From the NCBI GenBank assembly GCA_007116995.1, contig SKHL01000030.1, positions 28,589 through 92,588 of the forward strand: a DNA stretch of 64,000 nucleotides, given 5' to 3'. The first letter of the stretch is position 1. Every line of letters starts with the position of its first letter. The position numbers were made by a program, and so were the translations under genes. Below are positions 48,902 through 58,163 of this stretch, piece by piece. Below the pieces are notes generated by a model, which did no database searches, had not been told where the DNA came from, and worked only from the letters and a program-made list of their open reading frames with translations. Origin of the DNA: Limnochordia bacterium (GTDB taxonomy: Bacteria > Bacillota > Limnochordia > Darwinibacteriales > DTU012).

Positions 48902-50038
48902 CTAGTTTTTATCTGTACCCGATTCCGTACTGTCTCCACCAGAACTATCCTCTGTGTAATCGTAACTCTCCTCTTCTTCTGAGGACGGACTATCAATCGA
49001 CTCCACTTCTTCTTTGTTACCCATGATTAACGAGTACCCACCACAAGAATTAATATAGTCTACCACTATCTTTTTACTCTTCCCGATCCACTCCAACATA
49101 CCCTGCTCACCCTGACACTTATACTCCTTACCATCAATGTCAATAGAATACCAAGACCCATTCTTAGAAACAACACCCTTACTCTCCAAAAACTCCTTAT
49201 ATGAGTAGATATTACTAATACCTTTCCCAAAGATAACCGCCAAACTTAAAGGAACAAAAGGTCTCGTATACCGAGATTTTTCACACCATACCTCATTAAC
49301 CGCCCCATACGGAATCTTAACCGAACCTTTAATTGTCTCCTCTCCCTTCTCCAACGTACCATTAGGGTATGCTTTTTTCATAAGTATCCTGTAATCAGCA
49401 TAAAACTTAAGTGCATTACCACCCGCCTCAGCATCCTTTGACGGAGAATTAAAACTAATCTTTGTCCTCATCTGATTAATCATAATCCAAGACGTTCCCC
49501 GATCAATACTCGCCGCTTTGTACTTCTGTAATAAGTTGGACATAAGACGGGACTGTACTCCCGGCTGAATATCCTCTACAGACTTATCCTGTAACTTAGC
49601 CGGTAACATAGCAGTTACCGAATCAAAAACAATCAAATCCACCTCACCCAGTAAATCATCTAGAAATGTCTCCGCATCCACAAACGTAGTCACCCGATAG
49701 ATAAAAAATTTCCCATTAGGGTTAGTATCTTTATGATATTTGTGCTTGTCTAATCCAATACCCCTCAACTGATTCTCATTTACTCCACCCTCAAAATCTA
49801 AGTATAACGCCTTCAACCCCTGAACACAGTATGACTTACACACATAAAGAGACCCTGTAGACTTACCTATACCAGTCTGACTCGACCAGAGAATGAAACA
49901 CCCTCTCGGTATACCCCCACCCAATAAAGCGTCCAGTACAATAGACCCAGATTTAATAAACTCCGGAGAATCAATCGACTTATACTTCTTCCCCAGACTA
50001 TCAACCTTGTCAGTTAAACTCATTTTCTTAGCTACCAC
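48902..50038 (-). CDS. RecA/UvsX-like recombinase
   Basis: 378 aa. Walker A SSQTGIGKST (52-61), Walker B VDLIVFDSVTAM, and a WIMINQMRTKI stretch in the L2-adjacent part. An acidic Ser/Glu-rich tail of about 40 residues follows. It would catalyse strand exchange in recombination-dependent replication. GTG start after GGGGGAG. Confidence 0.88.
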   Translation of the reverse strand: MVAKKMSLTDKVDSLGKKYKSIDSPEFIKSGSIVLDALLGGGIPRGCFILWSSQTGIGKSTGSLYVCKSYCVQGLKALYLDFEGGVNENQLRGIGLDKHKYHKDTNPNGKFFIYRVTTFVDAETFLDDLLGEVDLIVFDSVTAMLPAKLQDKSVEDIQPGVQSRLMSNLLQKYKAASIDRGTSWIMINQMRTKISFNSPSKDAEAGGNALKFYADYRILMKKAYPNGTLEKGEETIKGSVKIPYGAVNEVWCEKSRYTRPFVPLSLAVIFGKGISNIYSYKEFLESKGVVSKNGSWYSIDIDGKEYKCQGEQGMLEWIGKSKKIVVDYINSCGGYSLIMGNKEEVESIDSPSSEEEESYDYTEDSSGGDSTESGTDKN

Positions 50039-50077
50039 TCTATCTCCCCCTAACTAACTGATCGTATCCGTCTATTT

Positions 50078-50086
50078 TATATACGG
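50078..50086 (-). promoter_or_regulatory. CCGTATATAA element
   Basis: TTTTCCGTATATAAAATAG on the minus strand after a double terminator. Confidence 0.5.
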
Positions 50087-50095
50087 AAAATACCC

Positions 50096-50155
50096 AGAAA
50101 AACCCTGTAAACCCAAAATAAAAACAGGGTCATAAAACATACTACTACGACCCTG
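50096..50155 (-). terminator. overlapping double terminator
   Basis: CAGGGTC/GACCCTG followed by TTTTTATTTT, and ACCCTGT/ACAGGGT followed by TTTTT, share the middle ACCCTG segment so only one can form at a time. Confidence 0.7.
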
Positions 50156-50207
50156 CTTTATTTCACGTCCTCATACTACATAGTTTAATAACCACATAGA
50201 CCTATTA

Positions 50208-51389
50208 TTACCTAAAGAAACTAAGCTTGTTTATTTTTTCTAGTGATATAGTTACTATTTCTTCTGAAACAGCCTCCACTATATGTTTTCTATTAGCACG
50301 TACCCGAGATCGAAATATTTCTTCGTTATTTCCACGATAGAACTCCTGAATAAAGTTCTCAATCTTATCAAACGCCTCTTCTCGATACGTAAACCTCTCA
50401 GAAAACTTCACAAAATCCTCAATGAGATAATCTAAGAAGTCATTCCCATCATACCTCTCATTATACGAAGGCTTAGGGTCTCCTTCTCCCGGCACAACCG
50501 GATCCCCCATAATATTTGACTCATCTACCGTATCTTCTGTCGTATCAACAGACTCCGTAGCATACCCACTAATTTTAAAATTCTTATCCTTAAAATTAGG
50601 TCTCCAGCTAGTCAGATTCTTCTTTTTTTCTTCCTCAGTCTGATCCTTCTGAACAAGTTCTACACTCTTAGACATGTCCTTACTAAAATCGTCAAACGAC
50701 TTGTAGTTTCCTTTCCCCTCAGTCTCAGCATCCGGTCCAAGAAAATCATCTACCGCAGTCATTAAATCACCGATCAGTTCTTTATCCCGATCAGATAATA
50801 CAAAACTATTACCCTTCTTTACTAACTTCATTGTAGTCCCTTTTAGTCCACGTGCTGACTTAGGAAGTTCACTAAATACAACGTCTCCCTTTTCCCCAGA
50901 CCAAATTAACCAGAATTCATCAATATCTCTCGCACCCGTCTGAAGAACGTTTTTCATGTTTTTCTTTACGTCATCATGTATCTCATGGAAAATATCCTGA
51001 GGTACAACCCGATCCCGAATCAAGTTTCGAAACATCGCCCACTGTCGATTCGTCAAAACCCATACGACCGAAACCTTGTACCCTAACTCTTTAAATTTAG
51101 CCGCGTTCGCCTCAACCTTACTCTTACCCGTAGTATCAAGAATAACATTAGGCAATCTACCCGTCTGTTTTAGACTATCTACAAACCAAGTAGTAGTCTT
51201 ATCCTTCCAACCCTTAGAGTCTATCAGACCATGTAACTCCGCAACATCCTCTGACTTTCTAAAATCGTACTTCTTTCCACCCTTACGTAACGACATAGTA
51301 GCAAATAATGTCTTAAGATAATCCACATCCAAAATCTTAGCATCAATCAATAACTGATTCTTTACCGCAGTTCCTTTCCCTGCAAAACC
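50208..51389 (-). CDS. P-loop kinase-like protein, exon 2
   Basis: 393 residues following the splice site. It begins GFAGKGTAVKNQLL, which completes the Walker A motif started in exon 1. Next comes VILDTTGKS and VSVVWVLTNRQWAMFRNLI, typical of zeta-toxin or polynucleotide-kinase-like P-loop proteins. C-terminal part is acidic and charged. An apparent internal TTG start at 51350 is not needed. Substrate unknown. Confidence 0.75.
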   Translation of the reverse strand, partial: GFAGKGTAVKNQLLIDAKILDVDYLKTLFATMSLRKGGKKYDFRKSEDVAELHGLIDSKGWKDKTTTWFVDSLKQTGRLPNVILDTTGKSKVEANAAKFKELGYKVSVVWVLTNRQWAMFRNLIRDRVVPQDIFHEIHDDVKKNMKNVLQTGARDIDEFWLIWSGEKGDVVFSELPKSARGLKGTTMKLVKKGNSFVLSDRDKELIGDLMTAVDDFLGPDAETEGKGNYKSFDDFSKDMSKSVELVQKDQTEEEKKKNLTSWRPNFKDKNFKISGYATESVDTTEDTVDESNIMGDPVVPGEGDPKPSYNERYDGNDFLDYLIEDFVKFSERFTYREEAFDKIENFIQEFYRGNNEEIFRSRVRANRKHIVEAVSEEIVTISLEKINKLSFFR

Positions 51390-52722
51390 CTATACCTTTC
51401 AGTATAAGCCTGACTATATCATCACTCCGGTCGTGGAAACCATCATCGTGTCGGGCGCTTCGATTTAATCCTTACGGAACCCAGTTAGGGCTCTACTCTA
51501 CTCTCCGGTTTCCCGGATTTCGATAGTCGATGAACCTTACTCTATTTTTTAGAATCTCGGCTGCGGATTGTCCAATTCTTAACCTTTTTACTATACCTCA
51601 GGAGTTACCCTTCGCCCTCATACGTATCACTACTATGAGTTAGTAGTTAAGACTCTAAGGAGATCCCCGCAATTCACCCGATTTATCCTGGACCAAGATT
51701 TATACATACTTCATAAACCTGTCTAACTTTCCCTTATCAATAACTAAAAGACTATTTCTGAAATCCTCTCGTAACACATTGATATCCTGGGTGATATCTT
51801 TCTCAGTAAGTACCTGGCAAGTCATACTATTCAACCTACAGAATTCACCTAATGACCTTATTTTTTCTTGAGTATCTTTCTGACTGAGATTATAACTACT
51901 TTTTATCTCGACTATTTTACTACATTCAGGTAGTACAAAATCAGGGATGTAATTCTTACCACTAGGTAGTTTAATTACTATTTTATCTAGATTCTTTTTT
52001 CTAGATACGTCATTACATATAAATGTAATCCCTTGACTCTCCATCATTTTCATGTAGTAATACTCCAACAAACTCCTGAAGTAATAATCTCGATAAAAAC
52101 CACTAATCCCATTACCAGATCCTTTAGGTGCAGACTTTCCGAACATCGGGTTTTTCTCTCCAGGAAGCGATCTACGATCACAGTCTCTAATATAAAGCTC
52201 CCTACCTTTTTCTTTCCCGTGTCTTTCTATGTACGAATTCAAAGACGAATTATCATTGAATTCCCGAGCCTTTACCCTAGAATCTTCGTTTGAGTACCCC
52301 CTCTTAATCCAATACTCGATACATCTAGGGCTATTCTCCCGAAGTTCTTTCTTGCTAGCTCTTTTCACATAGTCCGAATACGTCCTTGATTGTAGTTCAC
52401 TGATTTTATTCTTAGAATCCTCATCAGTGAACCCTCTCTTAACCCAATACTCGATACATCTAGGAGACCTTTCCCTCTGTATAACCTTTATCCTATCTCT
52501 GGCATCATTTTCAGTAAAACCCTTTTTAACCCAGTGTTCTACACAGAGAACGTTTCTCTCTTTCTGTAACTTACCGATAATCACCTTAGATTCTTCCTCT
52601 GTATGACCTTTGCTTACCCAGTAATCAACACATAAAACATTTAGTCTTTTAGCCACTACACCCACTCTATATATACTTTATAGTATATATAAAATGGAAG
52701 AAAAAAGTTAAATAACTAATCC
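51390..52722 (-). mobile_element. group I intron with homing endonuclease
   Basis: 1333 nt. Exon 1 ends GGAGCT with U at the splice site and the intron ends in G. The 3' part has the Q-like AATCCGCAGCC, the R-like GTTCATCGACTA and the S-like GATATAGTC, the conserved core of group I introns. The endonuclease gene lies between the 5' splice site and the core. Splicing joins GGT GGA GCT to GGT TTT GCA in frame. Confidence 0.88.
51700..52665 (-). CDS. intron homing endonuclease, PD-(D/E)XK type, with DNA-binding repeats
   Basis: 321 aa. The N-terminal 130 residues hold four repeats of the pattern RCIEYWVKRGFTDEDSKNKI. The C-terminal part has FRSLLEYYYMKMMES and YIPDFVLPECSKIVEIKSS, giving PDF and EIK of a PD-(D/E)XK nuclease. 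This is unlike the usual HNH enzymes of phage group I introns. Start GTG lies 57 nt inside the intron. Confidence 0.72.
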   Translation of the reverse strand: MGVVAKRLNVLCVDYWVSKGHTEEESKVIIGKLQKERNVLCVEHWVKKGFTENDARDRIKVIQRERSPRCIEYWVKRGFTDEDSKNKISELQSRTYSDYVKRASKKELRENSPRCIEYWIKRGYSNEDSRVKAREFNDNSSLNSYIERHGKEKGRELYIRDCDRRSLPGEKNPMFGKSAPKGSGNGISGFYRDYYFRSLLEYYYMKMMESQGITFICNDVSRKKNLDKIVIKLPSGKNYIPDFVLPECSKIVEIKSSYNLSQKDTQEKIRSLGEFCRLNSMTCQVLTEKDITQDINVLREDFRNSLLVIDKGKLDRFMKYV

Positions 52723-52959
52723 AGCTCCACCCGCAAGTAATACACACCAACCGTCTCTAGGGTACGTCTTTTTATCGAACGTAACCACAGCACCCTCATC
52801 AATACTTACAATATCTCCGATAAAAGTGTGTTCAAATACTTTATCACTTTCAAACAAAGACTCATTAGTCATTTCAGAGATAGATAGATACTCCACAGTC
52901 TCTCCGATTATAGAACTATACTTTTCCGTAATAGACTCACTTAACTTAATCCCACTCAC
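52723..52959 (-). CDS. P-loop kinase-like protein, exon 1
   Basis: 79 residues from GTG after GAGGAGTGG to ...GWCVLLAGGAG. The unspliced frame reads only four more codons to a stop inside the intron. The joined protein is 472 aa with Walker A GAGFAGKGT across the junction. Confidence 0.75.
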
Positions 52960-52990
52960 TCAATACCACTCCTCACTAGACCAAAATCTT

Positions 52991-53461
52991 TTATTTTTTG
53001 TTATACGCCTTCTCTAACTTCTTCACCAACCTTACTTCCAGTTCACCATTGGCAATACGAGATAATTGTCCCGAGTACTTCATAACCGCTTTCCTACCAG
53101 AGGCAAGTTGTTTCGCAGAAAGTGTACCACTCTTAACCAACTGTTCCGCCAAAGAACTAAGAAAGTCAGCATCCGCAGAGTTAAACCCTTTCTTGTTATG
53201 TTCTTTTGTTGTATGTTGAGATTTCTCACTCTCTGTCTGTAGACTGTATAAAGCTATGATGGCTCTCTTAACCGCAAAGTCATTTTTCGTAAGTAATTCC
53301 CTCACATCTGTCTTACTCCAAGTCTTAGCAGGCTGAGTCTCTTCATCAATATTAAAGTCAAACAAATCAGTCCCTATGTACCCCTTTTTTGTCTTTTTCT
53401 TCTTACCTTCCTCTATCTTAGCTGACTTCAAACCCTCTAAGATCAAACTTAGTTTACTCAT
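52991..53461 (-). CDS. conserved phage protein
   Basis: 156 aa. An N-terminal Lys-rich region, then WSKTDVRELLTKNDFAVKRA, IIALYSLQTESE, HNKKGFNSADADFLSSLAEQ and MKYSGQLSRIANGE, a pattern widespread in phages of many hosts. Function unknown. Confidence 0.65.
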   Translation of the reverse strand: MSKLSLILEGLKSAKIEEGKKKKTKKGYIGTDLFDFNIDEETQPAKTWSKTDVRELLTKNDFAVKRAIIALYSLQTESEKSQHTTKEHNKKGFNSADADFLSSLAEQLVKSGTLSAKQLASGRKAVMKYSGQLSRIANGELEVRLVKKLEKAYNKK

Positions 53462-53540
53462 TGATAAATCACTCCTCAGAAATATTACTGTCTCCTATCT
53501 ATATATAAAAACAAAAGAAAGACGATCAAAATCGTCTCCC

Positions 53541-53771
53541 TCAGTCCAGTAAGTTAATATCCTTCATCCCAACAGTAGCACCCCTACCATCAGTAATAGT
53601 AACCAGACACGTATCATCTACCGAAAAAATTCTACCCATCTCCCTACTCACATACCACCTTACCGCCTCTATAACTTCCTCCTCAGATAACTCCCTCTTC
53701 AAAAACTCCGAAATCGCCTTCTGAACATCCTCAGGACTAAGTACAGCGATCGGTCTTGTAACAACATTCAT
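53541..53771 (-). CDS. hypothetical protein
   Basis: 76 aa; overlaps by contact with the thymidylate kinase gene. Helix then beta pattern (VRWYVSREMGRIFSV). Unknown. Confidence 0.5.
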   Translation of the reverse strand: MNVVTRPIAVLSPEDVQKAISEFLKRELSEEEVIEAVRWYVSREMGRIFSVDDTCLVTITDGRGATVGMKDINLLD

Positions 53772-54434
53772 CTAACCCATCCCCTCCCCACATAAATCAG
53801 ACTTTACTATATTGTAAATAGTCTCATGTATCTCTTCTTTCGAAAAGATCGTATTCCCCTTGTAACACGGAACCCTCTTCCAACCAAACACTTCACAAAA
53901 CCAAAGACTTGACTCGTAACACAACTCTAAATAATCCAGATTCGTCTCGTGTTGATCCTTTCTCCTACCCCGAGAATCTACTAATCGACTTGACAGTGTA
54001 GGTGGCATATCTAGAAAGAGAACAACATTCGGTCTCGGAAGTTTCAACAACCCGTACTCCAGATTATCAATATACAAAGCAAGTTCCATCTTCTCCTGTA
54101 ACGTCTTCCCCTTAGACGTCTGATGAATAATATTCGACCCCACATACCTATCAAATAAAAGTATACTATCCCCATGATAATCACGCATAATCATACTAAG
54201 ATCATACCTATCTAACGCATAAAACAATGAGGCAACTTTAGGGTCTAGTTCAGTCGCTTCACCGTAATTACCATTTAAGTACTGTTCCACAAAGTACCCA
54301 GACGGTACGTTCTTACTCGGAAATGATTTCATAAATACAAACTTACTCGTCTCTTCCTTCAACCTACGTACTAACATCTCCGACTGAGTAGCCTTACCAC
54401 TACCATCTAATCCTTCTATCTCGATAATGTACAT
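53772..54434 (-). CDS. tmk: thymidylate kinase
   Basis: 220 aa. P-loop EGLDGSGKAT (7-16), SFPSKNVPSG and FDRYVGSNIIHQ, LDMPPTLSSRL and GRRKDQHETN as lid. Phosphorylates dTMP to dTDP and completes dTTP supply with thymidine kinase and dUTPase. Start ATG after GAGAGGGAGTAG. Confidence 0.92.
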   Translation of the reverse strand: MYIIEIEGLDGSGKATQSEMLVRRLKEETSKFVFMKSFPSKNVPSGYFVEQYLNGNYGEATELDPKVASLFYALDRYDLSMIMRDYHGDSILLFDRYVGSNIIHQTSKGKTLQEKMELALYIDNLEYGLLKLPRPNVVLFLDMPPTLSSRLVDSRGRRKDQHETNLDYLELCYESSLWFCEVFGWKRVPCYKGNTIFSKEEIHETIYNIVKSDLCGEGMG

Positions 54435-54437
54435 ACA

Positions 54438-55043
54438 CTACTCCCTCTCTATTAAAATCTTCTCTACCGGCGAGAAAAACCCACTAATAGCAGAACTAAT
54501 AACTTCCCTGAAACCCATAACATTTAGAATGTAGAAACCCTTAACCAAAAACAAAAACGACTCCGCCTGATCCGCATTTAACCGACCCGAGTACTTATAC
54601 TCAAATATATCCCCAAACACTTCTTCCATAAAGTACTTCGCCATTTTCGTAGAATCCGACTTCTTATACTTCTGCCTATTATGAAGAGTCACCAAAAAAG
54701 AAGGTGGTAACGTATATATTTTCTTACATTCCGAGTTCATCTCATACAACTTATACAGTAAGTGAGTATCTAGGGCAAACAACCCTGCAGAGTACATAGA
54801 ATTCGGAGGCGGTATCTCCGAAATAATGTAATCAATGAATAGATTATCATTCACCCCCAGACTATACAACACATCCTTGTAGTCCTTAAATATTTGAAGA
54901 CTCCCCTCAAACACCCTTTCAAAACCCACACTCTCTCCCAAACTAAATGAACAAGTATCTAGATAAATCGTCCTCTTTCCGTCATACAAACTAAACGCCA
55001 TTTTACGAAAACTAGGATCCTGTGCTAAAATAACAGGTTGCAC
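54438..55043 (-). CDS. RuvC-like Holliday junction resolvase
   Basis: 201 aa from GTG. VILAQDPSFRKMAFSLYDG supplies the first Asp, IISEIPPPNSMYSAGLF the Glu, and LNADQAESFLFLVKGF the last acidic residues, the order of the RNase H-fold resolvases (RuvC, phage RuvC-like). It would resolve replication and recombination branches. The GTG after GAGGAG is a better start than the upstream ATG. Confidence 0.7.
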   Translation of the reverse strand: MQPVILAQDPSFRKMAFSLYDGKRTIYLDTCSFSLGESVGFERVFEGSLQIFKDYKDVLYSLGVNDNLFIDYIISEIPPPNSMYSAGLFALDTHLLYKLYEMNSECKKIYTLPPSFLVTLHNRQKYKKSDSTKMAKYFMEEVFGDIFEYKYSGRLNADQAESFLFLVKGFYILNVMGFREVISSAISGFFSPVEKILIERE

Positions 55044-55066
55044 ATCAACCAACTCCTCTCTAATCT

Positions 55067-55074
55067 CTATACGG
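55067..55074 (-). promoter_or_regulatory. CCGTATAG element
   Basis: TTTTCCGTATAGAGATTAGAG on the minus strand before the resolvase gene. Confidence 0.5.
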
Positions 55075-55083
55075 AAAACAGTC

Positions 55084-55120
55084 AAAAAAAATAAACTGTC
55101 GAGTACTATCCCGACAGTTT
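55084..55120 (-). terminator. Rho-independent terminator
   Basis: AAACTGTCG/CGACAGTTT stem, then ATTTTTTTT. Confidence 0.85.
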
Positions 55121-55142
55121 ATTTACCATTTACCTATCTTTT

Positions 55143-55892
55143 TTAATCGTTGAAGAAACTATCCAAGTTAGTGTTTGACTCAGAGACCCGTTGAGACGGA
55201 CCAGAATCGTTCCCACCGTCAACCCCTAACAATGTCATAAAGTCATTCGGCTCAACCTTACGGGCAACACCCAAGTACATGAACTCCCCGTCTTTTTTCC
55301 AACGATCAGACAACGCCTGAACCGCCTTCTTACTCTTTCTCCACTTAGCATCACCAGACTGAGACAGAGTTAGTTTCTGATACTGTTCGTCTGTACAAGT
55401 TACTAACAGATCTACGTGATCAATTCCACCCATCTCACGAGACGCCCTGTGGATAGTCTGAATTGTCTTGTAGAAGTCCTCACCCGCAGACAGTACTTTA
55501 ATGTCCAACTTCGGAGAAAGTATATTACCTTCACCGTCTGTGTGGTAAATCACGATAGGAAACAGATACCGAACGTTAGGGAACCCTCCTAACTCACAAC
55601 ACTTCCCACCAAAACAAATGAGATTTCCGACACCCTCAAAGTAGTGGGTCTTAATCGCAGTTACCTTAGAAGTTAAGAACGAAATCATATCTAACCTTTG
55701 AGTAGATCCCTTGTATTTCTCGACAGGAACTTTAGAAACACGCAGACCCATATCACCAGATACGACACCTTCTACACCCTCAACACCTACGTCAAACGAA
55801 AAACCAGACTCGACTTCCGCAACCTCGTTCTTCTTCTCCTCAGAAGAAACTACCTCAGCATCAACAATATCGTTATTCTTCTCTTCTGACAT
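55143..55892 (-). CDS. probable DNA replication/ssDNA-binding-like protein
   Basis: 249 aa from ATG at 55892 after AAGGAG. Acidic N terminus, then a globular domain (NLICFGGKCCELGGFPNVRY, LFPIVIYHTDGEGN) and an acidic Ser/Asn tail ending NLDSFFND. Domain order and position beside the replication genes suggest a ssDNA-binding or fork protein, but no diagnostic motif is seen. Confidence 0.45.
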   Translation of the reverse strand: MSEEKNNDIVDAEVVSSEEKKNEVAEVESGFSFDVGVEGVEGVVSGDMGLRVSKVPVEKYKGSTQRLDMISFLTSKVTAIKTHYFEGVGNLICFGGKCCELGGFPNVRYLFPIVIYHTDGEGNILSPKLDIKVLSAGEDFYKTIQTIHRASREMGGIDHVDLLVTCTDEQYQKLTLSQSGDAKWRKSKKAVQALSDRWKKDGEFMYLGVARKVEPNDFMTLLGVDGGNDSGPSQRVSESNTNLDSFFND

Positions 55893-55972
55893 ACTTCTCA
55901 CTTCTCCTTTTTGTTTTTTTATTTGTTTGGCACTGGAATTGGAACTATTGTCCTGTCCTCTGCCTACACATT

Positions 55973-55983
55973 TATATATACGG
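55973..55983 (-). promoter_or_regulatory. CCGTATATATA element
   Basis: TCTTCCGTATATATAAATG on the minus strand, about 80 nt upstream of the gene at 55892. Confidence 0.5.
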
Positions 55984-56020
55984 AAGAAATCAAAAAATAT
56001 CCCGAACAAACGAAACTTTT

Positions 56021-56881
56021 TTACTCAAAATCAAACTCAAAGTCCTCAACCTTATCTAATGTATTCGTATCTACAGATCCAATCTTAATGACCACTTCTT
56101 CTTCCTCATCCTCTTCTTCCCCAAAGTCCATATCTGTACCACCAAAGATAAAGTCTCCCTCAAACTCTTCCGTTTTTTGTTGATCACTCTTAGTATCGTC
56201 CTCATCTTCGTCTTCATCATATGAATCTTCTTCCAGTTCATCTTCCTGATCACTAGTCAGATCCTTTGTAGAATCATCATCCTTCAGTATCTCACAACTA
56301 TTCACTACACTTCTAATCGTATCATGAACCCGACTCTCGATAATAGACTCCAAACTCTTCCCAAACAATACCATTAAATCATCAAGACATTCCGGACTCT
56401 GACTACCTGTATCTTCCTCACACTCACTTACCCCATACGTCTCCTTCAGTAGAGACTGTATGTTCTTAACCGCAATACCTAACTTACGTTCCTCAGAAGA
56501 ACGTAACTTATTAAACGCCCGTACCGACTCTTCATCCGCAACCCCATGTATATTTTCCATCTCCGTCTCAATCGCTCGAGACGGATAAAACTTATACCGA
56601 GGATAAAACTCATGATCAAACCCGTCCTTCTGAGCCTTCGTCATCCGAAATCGAAACTTCCCAACTCTCGGTAGGGCAATCGACTTCTCACCCTGACTAT
56701 CGACTTCCTTCTCGTCAAGATCGGAAAGAAAATACAATGGTAACCTATGTATCATTTTAAACACAGACCAAGCACTCTCTTCGTCAATCTCAAACCCAAA
56801 AATCTCACTCATCTTAGTTCGATTAAACTCCTTAAAATCAGCAGTCAAATGACTAGTATGTCTTCTTTCCTTCTTTTCCAC
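56021..56881 (-). CDS. hypothetical acidic protein
   Basis: 286 aa from GTG at 56881. N-terminal globular half (IALPRVGKFRFRMTKAQ, FYPRYKFYPSRAIETEME) and a very acidic C-terminal third. Upstream of the possible ssDNA-binding gene. Unknown family. Confidence 0.5.
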   Translation of the reverse strand: MEKKERRHTSHLTADFKEFNRTKMSEIFGFEIDEESAWSVFKMIHRLPLYFLSDLDEKEVDSQGEKSIALPRVGKFRFRMTKAQKDGFDHEFYPRYKFYPSRAIETEMENIHGVADEESVRAFNKLRSSEERKLGIAVKNIQSLLKETYGVSECEEDTGSQSPECLDDLMVLFGKSLESIIESRVHDTIRSVVNSCEILKDDDSTKDLTSDQEDELEEDSYDEDEDEDDTKSDQQKTEEFEGDFIFGGTDMDFGEEEDEEEEVVIKIGSVDTNTLDKVEDFEFDFE

Positions 56882-56977
56882 CCCAAACACTCCCTATACG
56901 AATTCTGTTTTATACACCACATAATTCCTAACTGAAATATCTCTGATCTAAAATACTAGATCTATACCTTAACCTAT

Positions 56978-56985
56978 CTATACGG
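56978..56985 (-). promoter_or_regulatory. CCGTATAG element
   Basis: ATATCCGTATAGATAGG on the minus strand in a 150-bp AT-rich gap that otherwise holds no gene I can support. Confidence 0.45.
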
Positions 56986-57042
56986 ATATTCTACTCATTT
57001 TTTAACTAAATAATACCCCTAAAAATAAATAATTAGATAGAA

Positions 57043-57465
57043 CTAGAAATTAAACTGGATTCCCTGTAACAACTTTATCCTGTCAGAAACAGACCTCTTC
57101 ACATCATTCAAAGCAAACTTGTACGAATCCAATATACCAATCTTACCATCTAGATAGTCTCGAAACTTTTTGACATCCCGAAAGTCATTCCACATACCCC
57201 TATCAATATGAGTACTCCTGATATCCTTAATCTTCGAAGAAACAACCACCAATCTAGTAGAAACATCAACCACTCTGTCATGATCATTTACACACTGTTT
57301 ATACATCTTATAATAAAATTGATTGTTCTTAAACACATGAAAATCCTCTGGAAGTTCCGGAAGACCTATCTCCTGATACCAAGTCAAACATTCCTCAACG
57401 ACTCTCTGAACATCATCAATTACCGTCTCTAACTCACTCATTACCTCATAAATCGTATCAGACAT
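57043..57465 (-). CDS. hypothetical helical protein
   Basis: 140 aa, all-helical. ATG after GGAGGGGGAG. No recognised family. Confidence 0.5.
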   Translation of the reverse strand: MSDTIYEVMSELETVIDDVQRVVEECLTWYQEIGLPELPEDFHVFKNNQFYYKMYKQCVNDHDRVVDVSTRLVVVSSKIKDIRSTHIDRGMWNDFRDVKKFRDYLDGKIGILDSYKFALNDVKRSVSDRIKLLQGIQFNF

Positions 57466-57493
57466 AAAAACTCCCCCTCCATTCGTTATATTC

Positions 57494-58150
57494 CTAAAAC
57501 TGATTAATCAACCATAGTACATTTAACCTCTTATCCATATCTTCTCTGTCTAAGTACTCCAAACATACCCGCTTAATTCTATCCCCGCTCTTCCCTCGAA
57601 AATCCATAAGAATTTTTTTGTAGTAAGGTGATACCTCAATGTCATCCAGAGATACCACCTTAGTTAGAAACGTAAGTATACTATGCTCAATCACAACCGG
57701 ATCCACATACTCCAACAATCTAAAATAAACATCATAACTCTCTCTTTTCGGCTTTAAAAAAGACTTGAAAAGATCGAATACTGTTACGTCCATAGAATCC
57801 AAATCAGACCTACCGATAATCCAATACTTCTTTAAATAGATCAATAAATCCACTCTCTGCATATTCAACAATAGATCCCGAATCCCATCTTTCGGCTCCT
57901 TATTCCATTTCGAATAAACAAAGTCTATTAGTTCCTCTTCATTATCCAAATCCACTGTATACGGACCGACCGTATTAATAAATGAATTCGTGTTATTCTT
58001 AAGATACTGCATCATGTTTTTCTTCATAGACCCTACGTAAATTACATTCTTATCATGATCGAAAAACAGTGTATCTTTGACCACAAAAGATGGATAAAAA
58101 AACGAGAGTAACCCCACATCCTTACAATTTACAGTCTTACCCTCTAACAT
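57494..58150 (-). CDS. hypothetical protein near clamp loader
   Basis: 218 aa, helical. Its length and position beside a clamp-loader-like gene would suit another loader subunit, but no motif supports that. Confidence 0.45.
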   Translation of the reverse strand: MLEGKTVNCKDVGLLSFFYPSFVVKDTLFFDHDKNVIYVGSMKKNMMQYLKNNTNSFINTVGPYTVDLDNEEELIDFVYSKWNKEPKDGIRDLLLNMQRVDLLIYLKKYWIIGRSDLDSMDVTVFDLFKSFLKPKRESYDVYFRLLEYVDPVVIEHSILTFLTKVVSLDDIEVSPYYKKILMDFRGKSGDRIKRVCLEYLDREDMDKRLNVLWLINQF

Positions 58151-58163
58151 ACAACCACCCCTT

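Noticed and set aside
50208..51350. Exon 2 read as a full gene starting at 51350
   Set aside because: The frame continues upstream through the Walker A residues to the intron end; the TTG has no ribosome binding site.
53491..53520. A CCGTATATA element near 53505 (ctatctatatataaaa)
   Set aside because: It lacks the CCG core, so it was not counted as a copy.
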